Shown here: positions 50,670-59,276 of the stretch, piece by piece
How positions within the stretch are numbered: the first letter of the stretch is position 1
How the letters are laid out: each line of letters opens with the position of its first letter
Assembly (NCBI GenBank): GCA_020632875.1
Contig: JACKET010000006.1
Span: 310,001-374,000 of the forward strand
From: Alphaproteobacteria bacterium
GTDB lineage: Bacteria; Myxococcota_A; UBA796; GCA-2862545
DNA: 64,000 nucleotides
Direction of reading: 5' to 3'
The notes under the pieces: model-generated
What the model saw: the letters and a program-made list of their open reading frames with translations, nothing else
Database searches by the model: none
What the model was told of the DNA's origin: nothing
Translations under genes and position numbers: made by a program

Positions 50670-52688
50670 TCAGAGGGACCGGAGGAACGCCTCGAGGTCG
50701 TCCATCTCGGCGTCGGAGAGCGACGAGGTGTTGCCCATCTGGCCGGAGCGCGCCCACTCGAGCACGTCGCGCAGCGTCGCCATCGAGCCGTCGTGCAGGT
50801 ACGGCGCGGTGGCCGCGACGCCCTGCAGGCCGGGGGTGTTCAGGTTCGCGACGCCGCGGATCATGTGGCCCGCGTTGTCGGTGAAGCGCTCGCCGGAGTG
50901 GCAGGCGGCGCAGCCCACGTCGTTCCGCATGAAGATCGAGCGGCCGCGCTCGACGGCCGCGGTGTCGAGGCCCTGGTCGGGAGTGTCGGGGAGGCGGGTC
51001 CAGTCGACGTACGCGGCGATGGCGGCGAGCTGGTTCTCGTTCAGGCCCTCGCCGCCCATGCGGCCGCGGGTGGTGAGATCGGCCTCGTCGGCGACGCTGG
51101 CGACGTCGGAGGTCCAGGTGACCGGCGCGGTCTCGCTCACGCGGCCCGCGAGGGACGGGGTCTGGCGCACGCCGCTCTCGAAGGTCCAGGTGATGCCGTC
51201 GTTGCGGCCCTCGAAGTGGCAGGTGGAGCAGGAGATTCCGCCCACGCCCATCGCGCGCTCGGTGGCGCTGAAGAACAGCGAGCGGCCGTTCTTGATCTGC
51301 GCGCCGAGCGGGCTGTCGGAGACGACCCACTTGGCGCCCTCGGGCACGAACTCGCCGAAGTTCGCCATCGAGTCGGCGTGCATCTGGAGGATCTCGCCGC
51401 CGAGCTGAACGTCGAGCTCGCCGACGCTGTCTTCGAAGGCGTTGCGGACGAACGCGCGATTGCCGAGCCACACGGCGCCGTTGCTGCCTTCACCCGTGAC
51501 GAGCGTGGCGAGCGCGGGCGGGACGAAGCCGGCCTCTTCGGGCATCGTGAAGGGCGCGAAGGTCTCGTCGCCCGGGAACGGCACGCCGTCGGTCGCCACG
51601 TCGATCGGCATCCCGAACACGACGCTGTCGGGGTCGATCAGGACGGCGGCACGCGAGGCCTCCATCGTGACGAGGTACCGCTCGCTGTCGGGAGAGGCCG
51701 AGACGCTCGAGATGTACGATCCGACGGTCATCATCATGCCGTTCGGCGTGAAGACGCTCGTGGACACGAAGAGCGCGCGGCTCTCGACGGAGGGCTCGCC
51801 CGTCTCGTCGATGCCGACCTCGACGACGGCCGGCGTGAACTTGTCGATGCCGCCACCGTCGCCGCCGTAGCCCTCGACACCCGGCTCGACCGGGGGAATC
51901 TCCTGACCGGGCTCGATCGCCACGTCGGAGATGGGGGTCGTGGTGTCGGAGTAGAGGACCGGGACCAGCAGGCGGGTGCCGTCCGGGGTGACCCACAGGT
52001 CGCCCGTGATGCGCGGGACCAGCTCGATGACGCCCTCGACGCCGAACCGGATGGTCTCGGGGACCGCGATGGCGTGGGTGGAGTTGTCGACGAGATCGAT
52101 GCGGGTCAGCTGGGCGACGCCGCGGCCGGAGCCCACGAAGAGCGAGCCGCCGCTCGGGTGCAGCGCGAGGTACCGGGGCTCGCCGGGGATGTCGAAGGAG
52201 CGGCGGGGCGCGAGGGTCTCGCCGTCGAGCTCGACGATGCGATTCTCCTGCGACAGCGCCACGTAGACGCGCTTGCCGTCTTCGCGGGCGACGATACCGA
52301 CCGGCTCGGCCCCGACGACGACCTGCTCGGTGACGCCGCGCCCGAGGTCGGTGGCGTCGAGGCGGACGACGGACCGGTCGCCGCGGAGCGTGACGTACAC
52401 GGAGTCGCCGGCGGTGGCGACGCGCGACGGCTCGACGCCCACGTCGACCTCGGTGTGCGACCCGGTGGCGGGGTCGAGGCGGCTGATCGTGCCCGCATCG
52501 GGGTTCACGTTGTAGACCGCGGAGGACTGGCTGGAGCCCGCGATGGACGTGCTGCCCGTGGGGTGGCTGGCGTCTTCCAGAGCCTGCGCGCCCAGCGGGA
52601 GGCCGTGCTCGGGCGAGACCGCCTGGGGCTCGGTGGAACAGCCGACGAACGCCAGGGCGACGAGAGCGAGAGCAGAACGTGCGTACAT
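50670..52688 (-). CDS. Beta-propeller/diheme cytochrome c fusion lipoprotein
   Basis: 672 aa. Lipobox VGCS (Cys17). Residues ~40-420 form a YVTN/lactonase-like beta-propeller (VYVTLRGDRSVVRLD, KRVYVALSQENRIVELDG, RYLALHPSGGSLFVG). The C-terminal ~220 residues are a diheme domain of cytochrome-c-peroxidase/MauG type: CSTCHFEGRNDG and CAACHSGERFTDN, with a RGVANLNTPG segment and a final helix (DLEAFLRSL). GGAG lies 8 nt before the ATG. The combination suggests a periplasmic oxidoreductase with a built-in docking propeller. Peroxidase or cofactor-maturation activity cannot be separated from sequence. Confidence 0.85.
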   Translation of the reverse strand: MYARSALALVALAFVGCSTEPQAVSPEHGLPLGAQALEDASHPTGSTSIAGSSQSSAVYNVNPDAGTISRLDPATGSHTEVDVGVEPSRVATAGDSVYVTLRGDRSVVRLDATDLGRGVTEQVVVGAEPVGIVAREDGKRVYVALSQENRIVELDGETLAPRRSFDIPGEPRYLALHPSGGSLFVGSGRGVAQLTRIDLVDNSTHAIAVPETIRFGVEGVIELVPRITGDLWVTPDGTRLLVPVLYSDTTTPISDVAIEPGQEIPPVEPGVEGYGGDGGGIDKFTPAVVEVGIDETGEPSVESRALFVSTSVFTPNGMMMTVGSYISSVSASPDSERYLVTMEASRAAVLIDPDSVVFGMPIDVATDGVPFPGDETFAPFTMPEEAGFVPPALATLVTGEGSNGAVWLGNRAFVRNAFEDSVGELDVQLGGEILQMHADSMANFGEFVPEGAKWVVSDSPLGAQIKNGRSLFFSATERAMGVGGISCSTCHFEGRNDGITWTFESGVRQTPSLAGRVSETAPVTWTSDVASVADEADLTTRGRMGGEGLNENQLAAIAAYVDWTRLPDTPDQGLDTAAVERGRSIFMRNDVGCAACHSGERFTDNAGHMIRGVANLNTPGLQGVAATAPYLHDGSMATLRDVLEWARSGQMGNTSSLSDAEMDDLEAFLRSL

Positions 52689-52810
52689 GGAGAGACTCCG
52701 GTTGAGGTGACGAGAACATCGTCGCCGTATGAGCGGGGACCCGCAACGCGTTTCTGCACGAACCGTGGGGCGGTATTGCGATGGCTTGTGCAGAATCGAC
52801 AGATGGTGCT

Positions 52811-54439
52811 TCATTCGGCGTGCAGCCCGGCTTCGCCCTGCGTGACGGACCACGCGTATTTCGCCGTTCCGTCGGGCTTCACGTCGATCTTGCGACGGGC
52901 GCTGAACACGCCCTTCTTCAGCTGCAGCTCGTGCGACCCGTCGGAGAGGCGATGCTCGGCGAGGGGCGTCAGGCCGATCCGGGTTCCGTCGAGCCACACC
53001 TCGGCGCCGGGCGGATCCGAGGTGAACGTGACCGGGGACGTGCCGAACGACGACAGCGGCGGCTTCATGCCCTCGGTGCCCTGGGTCACGTCCCACGTGT
53101 ACGTCGTGACCTGGTCGGGCCCCACGAAGATGACGCCCTTCACCTCGAACAGCCCCTTGTGCATGCGCATCCGGTGCTCGCCGTTGGCCAGTGGGAACGC
53201 GTCGAGCGGGGTCTTGCCGAGCACGGTGCCGTCGATCGTGACCGTCGCCCCGTCGGGCACGCTCGCGAAGCGCATCGCCGTGGAGCCCGGCGGGACCGGG
53301 GCGGGAGGACGCGGTTGCTGCGGCACGTCGACTGCGACGGGCTCGGGCTCGACCGCGGGATCGACCTTCTTGCCCGACCGCATGCCGTAGAGGAACGCGA
53401 GCCCGATGAGGATGCCGATCGCCCCGGCCGCGATGGTCGCGAAGACCGTCATCCCGAGGCCGGTGCCGTACACGAGCGTCTTCGAGACGCCGGTCTGCGT
53501 GGGCTGGGTCACGGTCTGCTGGAGGGTCTCGGTGAGGCGCTGGCCGGTGAGCGCGTCGTCTTCGAGGGCGCGGTGCGGGACCTGGTTGCTCCACTCCTCG
53601 AGGAAGGGGCCGGGCATGCCGCGCACCAGCTCGCGCGCCTCGTTCTGCACCTGCTTCGCCGTGGGGCGGCCCGCCTGGTACCGGTCGCGCATCCGGATCG
53701 CGAGGGACAGCGCCGAGGCGAGGTGCTGGTCGTCTGCGGCGTGCTCGACGAGCGCCGAGGTGAGGTCGTCGCCGCGGCGCTGGGACGGGCTCTCGCCGGT
53801 CAGCGCGAACCAGAGCGTGACGCCGAGGCTGAAGATGTCGCCGGACGGCCCCTCGACGCCCTCGAGGCGCTCGGGCGCGATGTAGCCGGGCGTTCCGGCG
53901 ATGTCGGCCTGGGTGTCGGCCTCGCGGTTCTCGAAGTCGGCGTACGCGGTTCCGAAGTCGAGCAGGCGGATCTCGCCGGACGGCGTGATCTGGATGTTCG
54001 CCGGCTTGATGTCGCGGTGGAGCAGGCGGAGCGGCTGCCCATCCTGCCGCGGGAAGCTGTACGCCTTGTCGAGCGCACGCGCGATCTCGGCGACGACCTC
54101 GAGGGCCACCTGGGGGGGCAGGGGACCGAGCCGGCGGACGATCTGCCCGAGGGACAGGCCGTCGACGAAGTCCATGACGACGGCCCAGCGATCGTCGAGC
54201 TTCACGGGCGGATCGACCGACACCACCGCGCGATCGCGCAGGAGCGCGAGGATCTTCGCCTCGTCGCGGAAACGCGCCAGCAGCATCGGGTCGGGGCTGC
54301 GCTCGTGGAGCATCTTGATCGCGACGTCCTTCTCGAAGTCGCCATCCTTCAAGCGGGCCCGGTACACGCGGCCGAACCCACCCTCGCCGATCACCCCGAG
54401 GATCGTGTACGCGCGGTGTTGTTGGGTCACGTGCTCCAT
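52811..54439 (-). CDS. Transmembrane Ser/Thr protein kinase with two PEGA domains
   Basis: 542 aa from ATG 54439; a GTG at 54448 is in frame, but the -10-like TACAGT overlaps it. The kinase is complete: IGEGGFGRVYRA, VAIKML, HRDIKPANI, LLDFGTAYAD, APERLEG. A span follows (about 330-352, TVFATIAAGAIGILIGLAFL). The periplasmic end has two PEGA units: VPDGATVTIDGTVLGKTPL and SDPPGAEVWLDGTRIGLTPL. PEGA domains in myxobacterial kinases are thought to contact the envelope. The gene lies downstream of no partner and is divergent from the MBL hydrolase. Confidence 0.9.
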   Translation of the reverse strand: MEHVTQQHRAYTILGVIGEGGFGRVYRARLKDGDFEKDVAIKMLHERSPDPMLLARFRDEAKILALLRDRAVVSVDPPVKLDDRWAVVMDFVDGLSLGQIVRRLGPLPPQVALEVVAEIARALDKAYSFPRQDGQPLRLLHRDIKPANIQITPSGEIRLLDFGTAYADFENREADTQADIAGTPGYIAPERLEGVEGPSGDIFSLGVTLWFALTGESPSQRRGDDLTSALVEHAADDQHLASALSLAIRMRDRYQAGRPTAKQVQNEARELVRGMPGPFLEEWSNQVPHRALEDDALTGQRLTETLQQTVTQPTQTGVSKTLVYGTGLGMTVFATIAAGAIGILIGLAFLYGMRSGKKVDPAVEPEPVAVDVPQQPRPPAPVPPGSTAMRFASVPDGATVTIDGTVLGKTPLDAFPLANGEHRMRMHKGLFEVKGVIFVGPDQVTTYTWDVTQGTEGMKPPLSSFGTSPVTFTSDPPGAEVWLDGTRIGLTPLAEHRLSDGSHELQLKKGVFSARRKIDVKPDGTAKYAWSVTQGEAGLHAE

Positions 54440-54446
54440 CGGTCCC

Positions 54447-54452
54447 ACTGTA
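54447..54452 (-). promoter_or_regulatory. -10-like TACAGT before the PEGA kinase
   Basis: Read on the minus strand, TACAGT lies 7 nt before the ATG at 54439, without a ribosome site between; a leaderless transcript is implied. Confidence 0.35.
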
Positions 54453-54515
54453 CAACCGGCGGTCGGACGAACGCAGCGTGTTTCCGCGGAGGCGCCGCCC
54501 GGTTAGCGCCCCGTC

Positions 54516-55409
54516 GTGCGTCGCCTCTACCCATTCATCGAACGCTCCGGCCTGCTCGACCGCATGGATCCGGCGCTCTACCACCGCGAGCCCGTGCGCG
54601 CGGACGCCGACGTGCGCATCCGGTACCTGGGCACCGCGGGATTCGTGGTGTCGGTGCGCGACCACACCATCGTGCTCGACCCCTACGTCAGCCGGCCCGG
54701 CGGGCGACAGACGCTGTTCCGCCACCTGATCCCGGACAGCGATCGGATCCGTCGCTACCTGCCCGCGGCCGACGACGTGCTGATCGGCCACGCGCACCAC
54801 GACCACGTGCTCGACGCGCCCGAGCTGTGCCGCCAGACCGGCGCGCGCTTCATCGGCAGCCGGGATGCCTGCAACGTGGCCCGTGCGGCTGGGCTCCCGG
54901 AGTCCCAGCTCGTCGAGACCGCGGGCCGCGAGGACATCCCGTCGGGGCCGGGCATGGTGCGCGGCATCCCCTCCGCACACGGGCGCGTGTACTTCAACCG
55001 GGTCGCGCTGGCCGGCAACATCGAGAAGCCGCCGCCGTGGCCGCCGAAGGTCGGCGACCTCCGCCACGGCCTGGTGTTCAACTGGTACCTCGAGCTCGGC
55101 GGCGTTCGCGTCGTGCACATCGACAGCGCCGAGCTGTTCGAGCACGAGCTGTCGGGCGTCGAGTGCGACGTGCTCTGCCTGTGCGCCATCGGGCGCGCCT
55201 ACCGGCCGGGGTACACCGAAGACGCGATCCGCATCCTGAAGCCGAAGGTCGTGCTGCCCTGCCACTGGGACCTGTTCACGACGCCCATCGAAGACGAGCC
55301 GTTCCTCCTGCCGGGCGTCGACGTGCCCGGCTTCGTCGACGAGATCCGGGCGACCGGCACCGAGTCCGTCGTGCTGCCGTTCCTCGGGGAGTACGGCTAC
55401 GCCCGCTGA
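54516..55409 (+). CDS. MBL-fold metallo-hydrolase (UlaG-like)
   Basis: 297 aa from GTG; TAGCGC lies 6 nt upstream. The metallo-beta-lactamase fold is shown by RIRYLGTAGFVV, IVLDPYVSRPGG, the metal motif GHAHHDHVLD (HxHxDH), SAHGR (third His region), VVHIDSAEL and LPCHWD (last His). It resembles the UlaG-like branch that lacks a C-terminal extension. A phosphodiesterase or lactonase activity is possible. The stop is 3 bp from the stop of the convergent frameshifted gene. Confidence 0.82.
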   Translation: MRRLYPFIERSGLLDRMDPALYHREPVRADADVRIRYLGTAGFVVSVRDHTIVLDPYVSRPGGRQTLFRHLIPDSDRIRRYLPAADDVLIGHAHHDHVLDAPELCRQTGARFIGSRDACNVARAAGLPESQLVETAGREDIPSGPGMVRGIPSAHGRVYFNRVALAGNIEKPPPWPPKVGDLRHGLVFNWYLELGGVRVVHIDSAELFEHELSGVECDVLCLCAIGRAYRPGYTEDAIRILKPKVVLPCHWDLFTTPIEDEPFLLPGVDVPGFVDEIRATGTESVVLPFLGEYGYAR

Positions 55410-55412
55410 CCG

Positions 55413-55912
55413 CTACGGGGGCGGCGGGACCGGCGGCCCCCGGTAGCACTCGCCGGGGTCGTAGTGGCACCTGCCCACGATGGCGTGCTCGATCGTCGGG
55501 AGCCTGCCCTTCTCGGGGACGGTGAACGCGATGTCGCAGGTCTGCGTCAGCCGCGCGAGGCATCGCTGGTCGACCATGCTCTTCTCGGGGTCGAACGCGG
55601 GGACGGTCTCGGGGTCGATCGGGTCGCGCTTCGCGGTCTCCACCAGGCACCAGGGGCCGGGCTCGAGGCGGAGCTCCAGCCTCCCGTCCGCGTCGGTGGT
55701 GACCTGGGAAAGCGGCGTCGTGGCCGTGTTCAGGCTGCCCTTGCGGACGATGTAGGTCTGGCCGGGCGCGGGCTGGGTCGGGGCCCATCCGGCGCTCCAT
55801 CTCGGGGTCCGGCGGCATCCCGCCGCAGTGGACCCGCGTCCGGGGTCACTTCGATGACCACGGGCTTCGTGGCCGGGGGGCCGGCGAGGGCGCCCGCGAG
55901 CAGGACCAGCAT
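55413..55912 (-). pseudogene. Small exported protein gene broken by two frameshifts
   Basis: A good start exists: GGAGG 5 nt before ATG 55912, then signal peptide MLVLLAGALAGPPATKP and VVIEVTPDAG. After that the reading must move twice to stay protein-like: to the frame giving CGGMPPDPEMERRMG (about 55770-55830), then to the frame giving APTQPAPGQTYIVRKGSLNT and on to a Cys-rich end (CDIAFTVPEKG, GRCHYDPGECYRGP) at the stop, 55413. Each step is explained by one surplus base. Read through, it would be about 165 aa, secreted, with paired Cys. Function unknown. Either a decayed gene or two sequencing errors about 60 bp apart. Confidence 0.72.
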
Positions 55913-55942
55913 CGGGCCTCCAGGCGTCGGGTTCGCTCAGAG

Positions 55943-55948
55943 TACGCT
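55943..55948 (+). promoter_or_regulatory. -10-like TACGCT before the aminotransferase
   Basis: TACGCT lies 19 nt upstream of the ATG at 55968; the implied ~12-nt leader carries GGAGGG. The same spacing occurs at the gene starting at 36135. Confidence 0.35.
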
Positions 55949-55967
55949 GCCGCCGTGGAGGGATTCG

Positions 55968-56873
55968 ATGGCGAGCAGTCACGACCACGCCGAGGACGAC
56001 CGCAACGCGACGGTGGAGGTGTGGATGAACGGCCGGCTCGTCCCCCGTGCCGAAGCGGTCGTGTCGGTGCTCGACTCGGGCTTCCTGATGGGGGACGGCG
56101 TGTGGGAGGGCCTTCGGGTCCACCACGGGCGGATCCCGTTCCTCGAGGCCCACCTCGACCGGCTGATCGAGAACGCGCGGGCGCTGGACCTCGATCTCGG
56201 CCTCGACCGCGCGGGCATCCGGCGCGCGCTCGCGGAGACCCTCGAGGCCAACGGGATGGTGGACGGTGTGCACATCCGCCTGATGTTCACCCGCGGCCTC
56301 AAGACCACGCCGTTCCAGGGGACCGCGGTGAACCGCAGCGGCCCCACGCAGGTCGTGCTCGCCGAGTGGAAGGAGCCGCCCGCGGAGGTGTACGCGCGCG
56401 GACTGAAGCTCGCGACGGTCTCGGTGCGGCGCGGCCGGCCCGATGTCCAGGACCCGGCGTGGAACTCGCACAGCAAGCTGAATTGCGTGGCTGCGTCGAT
56501 CGCGGCAGACAAGGCGGGGGCCGACGAGGGGCTGATGCTCGACCCGCAGGGGTTCGTGGCGACGTGCAACAGCACGCACTTCTTCGTCGTCCGGAAGGGC
56601 GAGCTGTGGACCTCGACCGGGAAGTACTGCCTGCGCGGCATCACGCGTCAGGTCGTGCTGGACGTCGCGCGCGAGGCCGGGATCGTCACGCGCGAGACGG
56701 ACTTCTCGACGACCCAGGTGTACGGCGCGGACGAGGCGTTCTGCACGGGCACGTACTCCGGCATCCTCCCGGTCCGCGAGGTCGACGGCCGGGCGTACGT
56801 GCTGCCGGGCCCCGTCACGACGCGGCTGCGCGAGCTGTACGCGGCGCGCATCGAGCGGGAGTGCGCGGGATGA
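55968..56873 (+). CDS. Class IV aminotransferase (BCAT/D-amino-acid transaminase family, PLP)
   Basis: 301 aa; GGAGGG 5 nt upstream. Fold-type IV marks: VWMNGRLVPRAEAVVSVLDSG, FLMGDGVWEGLRV, SHSKLNCVAASIAA (PLP-binding Lys in SKLN), ADEGLMLDPQGFVATCNSTHFF (Glu and the N-T-HFF cofactor loop) and EAFCTGTYSGILPV. It transfers an amino group between an amino acid and a keto acid; branched-chain versus D-amino acid or aminodeoxychorismate-lyase activity cannot be fixed. Its stop overlaps the start of the sulfotransferase gene, so the two act together. Confidence 0.85.
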   Translation: MASSHDHAEDDRNATVEVWMNGRLVPRAEAVVSVLDSGFLMGDGVWEGLRVHHGRIPFLEAHLDRLIENARALDLDLGLDRAGIRRALAETLEANGMVDGVHIRLMFTRGLKTTPFQGTAVNRSGPTQVVLAEWKEPPAEVYARGLKLATVSVRRGRPDVQDPAWNSHSKLNCVAASIAADKAGADEGLMLDPQGFVATCNSTHFFVVRKGELWTSTGKYCLRGITRQVVLDVAREAGIVTRETDFSTTQVYGADEAFCTGTYSGILPVREVDGRAYVLPGPVTTRLRELYAARIERECAG

Positions 56874-57598
56874 CCGTCCGCATCGCGATGTGGTCGGGGC
56901 CGCGGAACCTCAGCACGGCGCTGATGCGGAGCTTCGAGGCGCGCGGGGACTGCGCCGTCGTCGACGAGCCCCTGTACGCCTGCTACCTCGCGACGACGGG
57001 CCTCGAGCACCCCATGCGGGACGCGGTGATCGCATCCCAGTCGACGGACTGGCGCGCCGTGGTCGGCGATCTCGTGCGCGAGCGTCCGGAGCCCGTGGCG
57101 TACCAGAAGCACATGGCGCACCACCTGCTCGACGGGATGGGGCGGGAGTGGCTGCGCGAGGTCCACAATGCGCTGCTCATCCGCCATCCGGCCCGGGTCC
57201 TGGCGAGCTACGCCCGGCGGCGGGAGCGCGTCGAGCCCGCGGATCTCGGGTTCCTCCAGCAGGTCGACCTGCTCGACGGGCTCGAGGCGCGCGGGCTGCC
57301 GGTCGTGGTGGTGGACAGCGCCGACATCCTCCGGGACCCGGCGGGCACGCTGTCGGCGCTGTGCGGAGCGCTCGGCGTGGGGTGGACGGAGCGGATGCTG
57401 TCCTGGGCGCCCGGTCCGCACGCGAGCGACGGGGTGTGGGCGCCGCACTGGTATGCGCAGGTCTGGGCATCGACGGGGTTCGGTGGGCCGGAGGGCCCGG
57501 TGCCCGAGGTTCCTGCGGAGCTCGAGGGGATGCTGGACGCGCTCCTTCCGTCCTGGGAGCGGCTGGCCGCCCATCCGGCGCGGGTGGGCCGTGGATGA
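56870..57598 (+). CDS. Sulfotransferase-family protein
   Basis: 242 aa. RIAMWSGPRNLSTALMRSFE is the 5' PAPS/nucleotide-binding P-loop-like motif of the sulfotransferase superfamily; DEPLYACYL and LLIRHPARVLASYARRR (the 3'-phosphate-binding Arg/Ser region) follow in order. ATGA overlap with the aminotransferase gene shows coupling. It could sulfate, or use another nucleotide donor on, the product of that enzyme. The dispersed repeat begins directly after its stop codon. Confidence 0.78.
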   Translation: MTVRIAMWSGPRNLSTALMRSFEARGDCAVVDEPLYACYLATTGLEHPMRDAVIASQSTDWRAVVGDLVRERPEPVAYQKHMAHHLLDGMGREWLREVHNALLIRHPARVLASYARRRERVEPADLGFLQQVDLLDGLEARGLPVVVVDSADILRDPAGTLSALCGALGVGWTERMLSWAPGPHASDGVWAPHWYAQVWASTGFGGPEGPVPEVPAELEGMLDALLPSWERLAAHPARVGRG

Positions 57599-57608
57599 GG
57601 TGCCGGAG

Positions 57609-58535
57609 TGGAGGCGAGCCGCGCAGCGCTCGGAGTAATGGGTAGACGGGCGTCCACACCCGCCATCTCCGACGAGCCGGGATCCCGCCGTCCCCAACGA
57701 GCCGGGGTCCGGACGTCTCCGACGAGCCGGGATCCCGCTCTGTCGCGTGCCGGATCTGCATCACGCAGATGACGCAGAAGGACGCAGATGACGCAGAAGG
57801 AGCGGCAAGGACGGGGCGCTCCGTGTCGGCCCCCGAGGTCGGAGATGGACTGGAACGGCATCGGGAACGCCGCTCACCAGAGCAGTCCGACGCCATGGAA
57901 GCCGGTGCCGACGGGACCCGCTCCTACGAGCCGGGCTTCGGCTTCGAGCGCCCCATCGCGCACGCGCACCACCTCCGGCTGGGAACGGGTCGGGCTCGAA
58001 CGCTCCGGCGAACGGGCTCTCTCCCGACCTCCTCGATCGCGATAGGCAGAGCCCGAAGGGTCCGGTTTCCCTGCGCCTCATCGAGGCGTCCGCCCTTCCG
58101 GGAAACCGGATCCTGGGACTGCCGGGTCTACGAACCGCAAGGCCGCCGCAGGCGAGCCGCGCAGCGCGCTCCGCGCGCGGAGTAATGGGTAGACCGGGCG
58201 TCCACACCCGAGGTCCCCGTCCTCTACGACGAGCCGGGATCCCGCGGCCGACACCCGCGACGGAGCCGTCTACGACGAGCCGGGATCCGGCTTCGAGCGC
58301 CTCTTCGGGCACGCGCACGCGCAGGGGTCGGGCCTCGAACGCCCCGGCGAATGGGCTCTCTTCCGACCCCGCCGGTCCCGACAGGCACGTCCGCAGGGTC
58401 CGGTTTCCCCACGCCTCATCACGACGCTCGCCCCTGCCGGGAAACCGGATCCTGGGACTGTCGGGTCTACCGACCCGCAAGGCCGCCATAGGCGAGCCGC
58501 GCAGCGCGCTCCGCGCGCGGAGCAATGGGTAGACT
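57609..58535. repeat. Second locus of the dispersed repeat, between convergent genes
   Basis: About 930 bp fill the gap between the sulfotransferase and SUMF1 genes. It has a first unit to about 58185, which includes the ACGCAGA-rich core (57752-57806), and a second unit to 58535 that lacks the core. Unit ends have the same GAGCCGCGCAGCGC...AATGGGTAGAC as at 1-2176. The right end stops one base before the SUMF1-domain stop codon, so the element fits exactly between the two 3' ends. Confidence 0.9.
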
Positions 58536-59213
58536 TCAGCGGCTCCTCACCAGGCGGAGCCCGATGTCCCGGCTCCCGTCCGGGCCCCGGCGGAGGTACG
58601 TGTCCCCCGCCGCGAACCGGAGGCCCTGGTACCAGCTCGGCCCCTGCGTGGCGTAGTGCCCGCGGACCTCGTCGTCCCAGACCCACTCCGCGACGTTGCC
58701 GTAGAGGTCGTACAAGCCGTTCGCGTCGGGCGCGAAGGACGCGACCGGCGCGGCCCGCTCGAAGCCGTCTTCGCAGGGGACCGCGCGCCGCCAGTGGCTC
58801 GCGTCGTCCCCGCGGCTGTCGAGGTTCGCGAAGGTGCAGGCCTCTGCGGGGTCGTCGAGGGTCGCGAACAACCCGGGACCGGCGAGCGCCTCCCACTCGT
58901 CCCGCGTCGGCAGACGGTATCCGGTGCATCCGGCCACGAGCGTCGCGCGGGCCCCGGTGCGGTAGCAGACCTCGAGGCCCTCGCGCTCCGACCGGGCGTT
59001 CGCGTAGGCCAGCGCCTCGTCGAAGCTCACCATGGCGACGGGGTGGGCGTCGTCGACCTCGGCGTAGAACCGGTACAGCGGGCCGTACGGGAGCTCTCCC
59101 ATGACGGCCTTCCACTCGGCCTGCGTGGTCTCCGTCCGCTGCACCCAGAGGTCGCCGACGACGACGCCCTCGGGGGGAATGGCGAGAGCGGCAGCCAGGG
59201 CGAGCACGAACAT
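58536..59213 (-). CDS. Exported SUMF1/FGE-sulfatase-domain protein
   Basis: 225 aa. Signal peptide MFVLALAAALA; GGAGGT is 4 nt before the ATG (an upstream in-frame start at 59252 is discarded). The formylglycine-generating-enzyme fold is seen in TETTQAEWKAVMG, HPVAMVSFDEALAYAN, YRLPTRDEWEALA, LYDLYGNVAEWVWDD and a final DIGLRLVRSR. The paired catalytic Cys of true FGE is not evident near the C-terminus, so it is probably a structural or ligand-binding relative. A run of six Cys suggests disulfides. Confidence 0.82.
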   Translation of the reverse strand: MFVLALAAALAIPPEGVVVGDLWVQRTETTQAEWKAVMGELPYGPLYRFYAEVDDAHPVAMVSFDEALAYANARSEREGLEVCYRTGARATLVAGCTGYRLPTRDEWEALAGPGLFATLDDPAEACTFANLDSRGDDASHWRRAVPCEDGFERAAPVASFAPDANGLYDLYGNVAEWVWDDEVRGHYATQGPSWYQGLRFAAGDTYLRRGPDGSRDIGLRLVRSR

Positions 59214-59276
59214 GGGGACCTCCACCCAGGATCTACGGGCGGCCGGCCCCACCGGCGATTTCGCGCGATTACGCGG

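Noticed and set aside
50670..55265. A 1531-codon gene joining the cytochrome and the region of the PEGA kinase
   Set aside because: Only the last 672 codons are protein-like, beginning with a lipoprotein signal and ribosome site at 52688; the rest is the shadow of the kinase gene.
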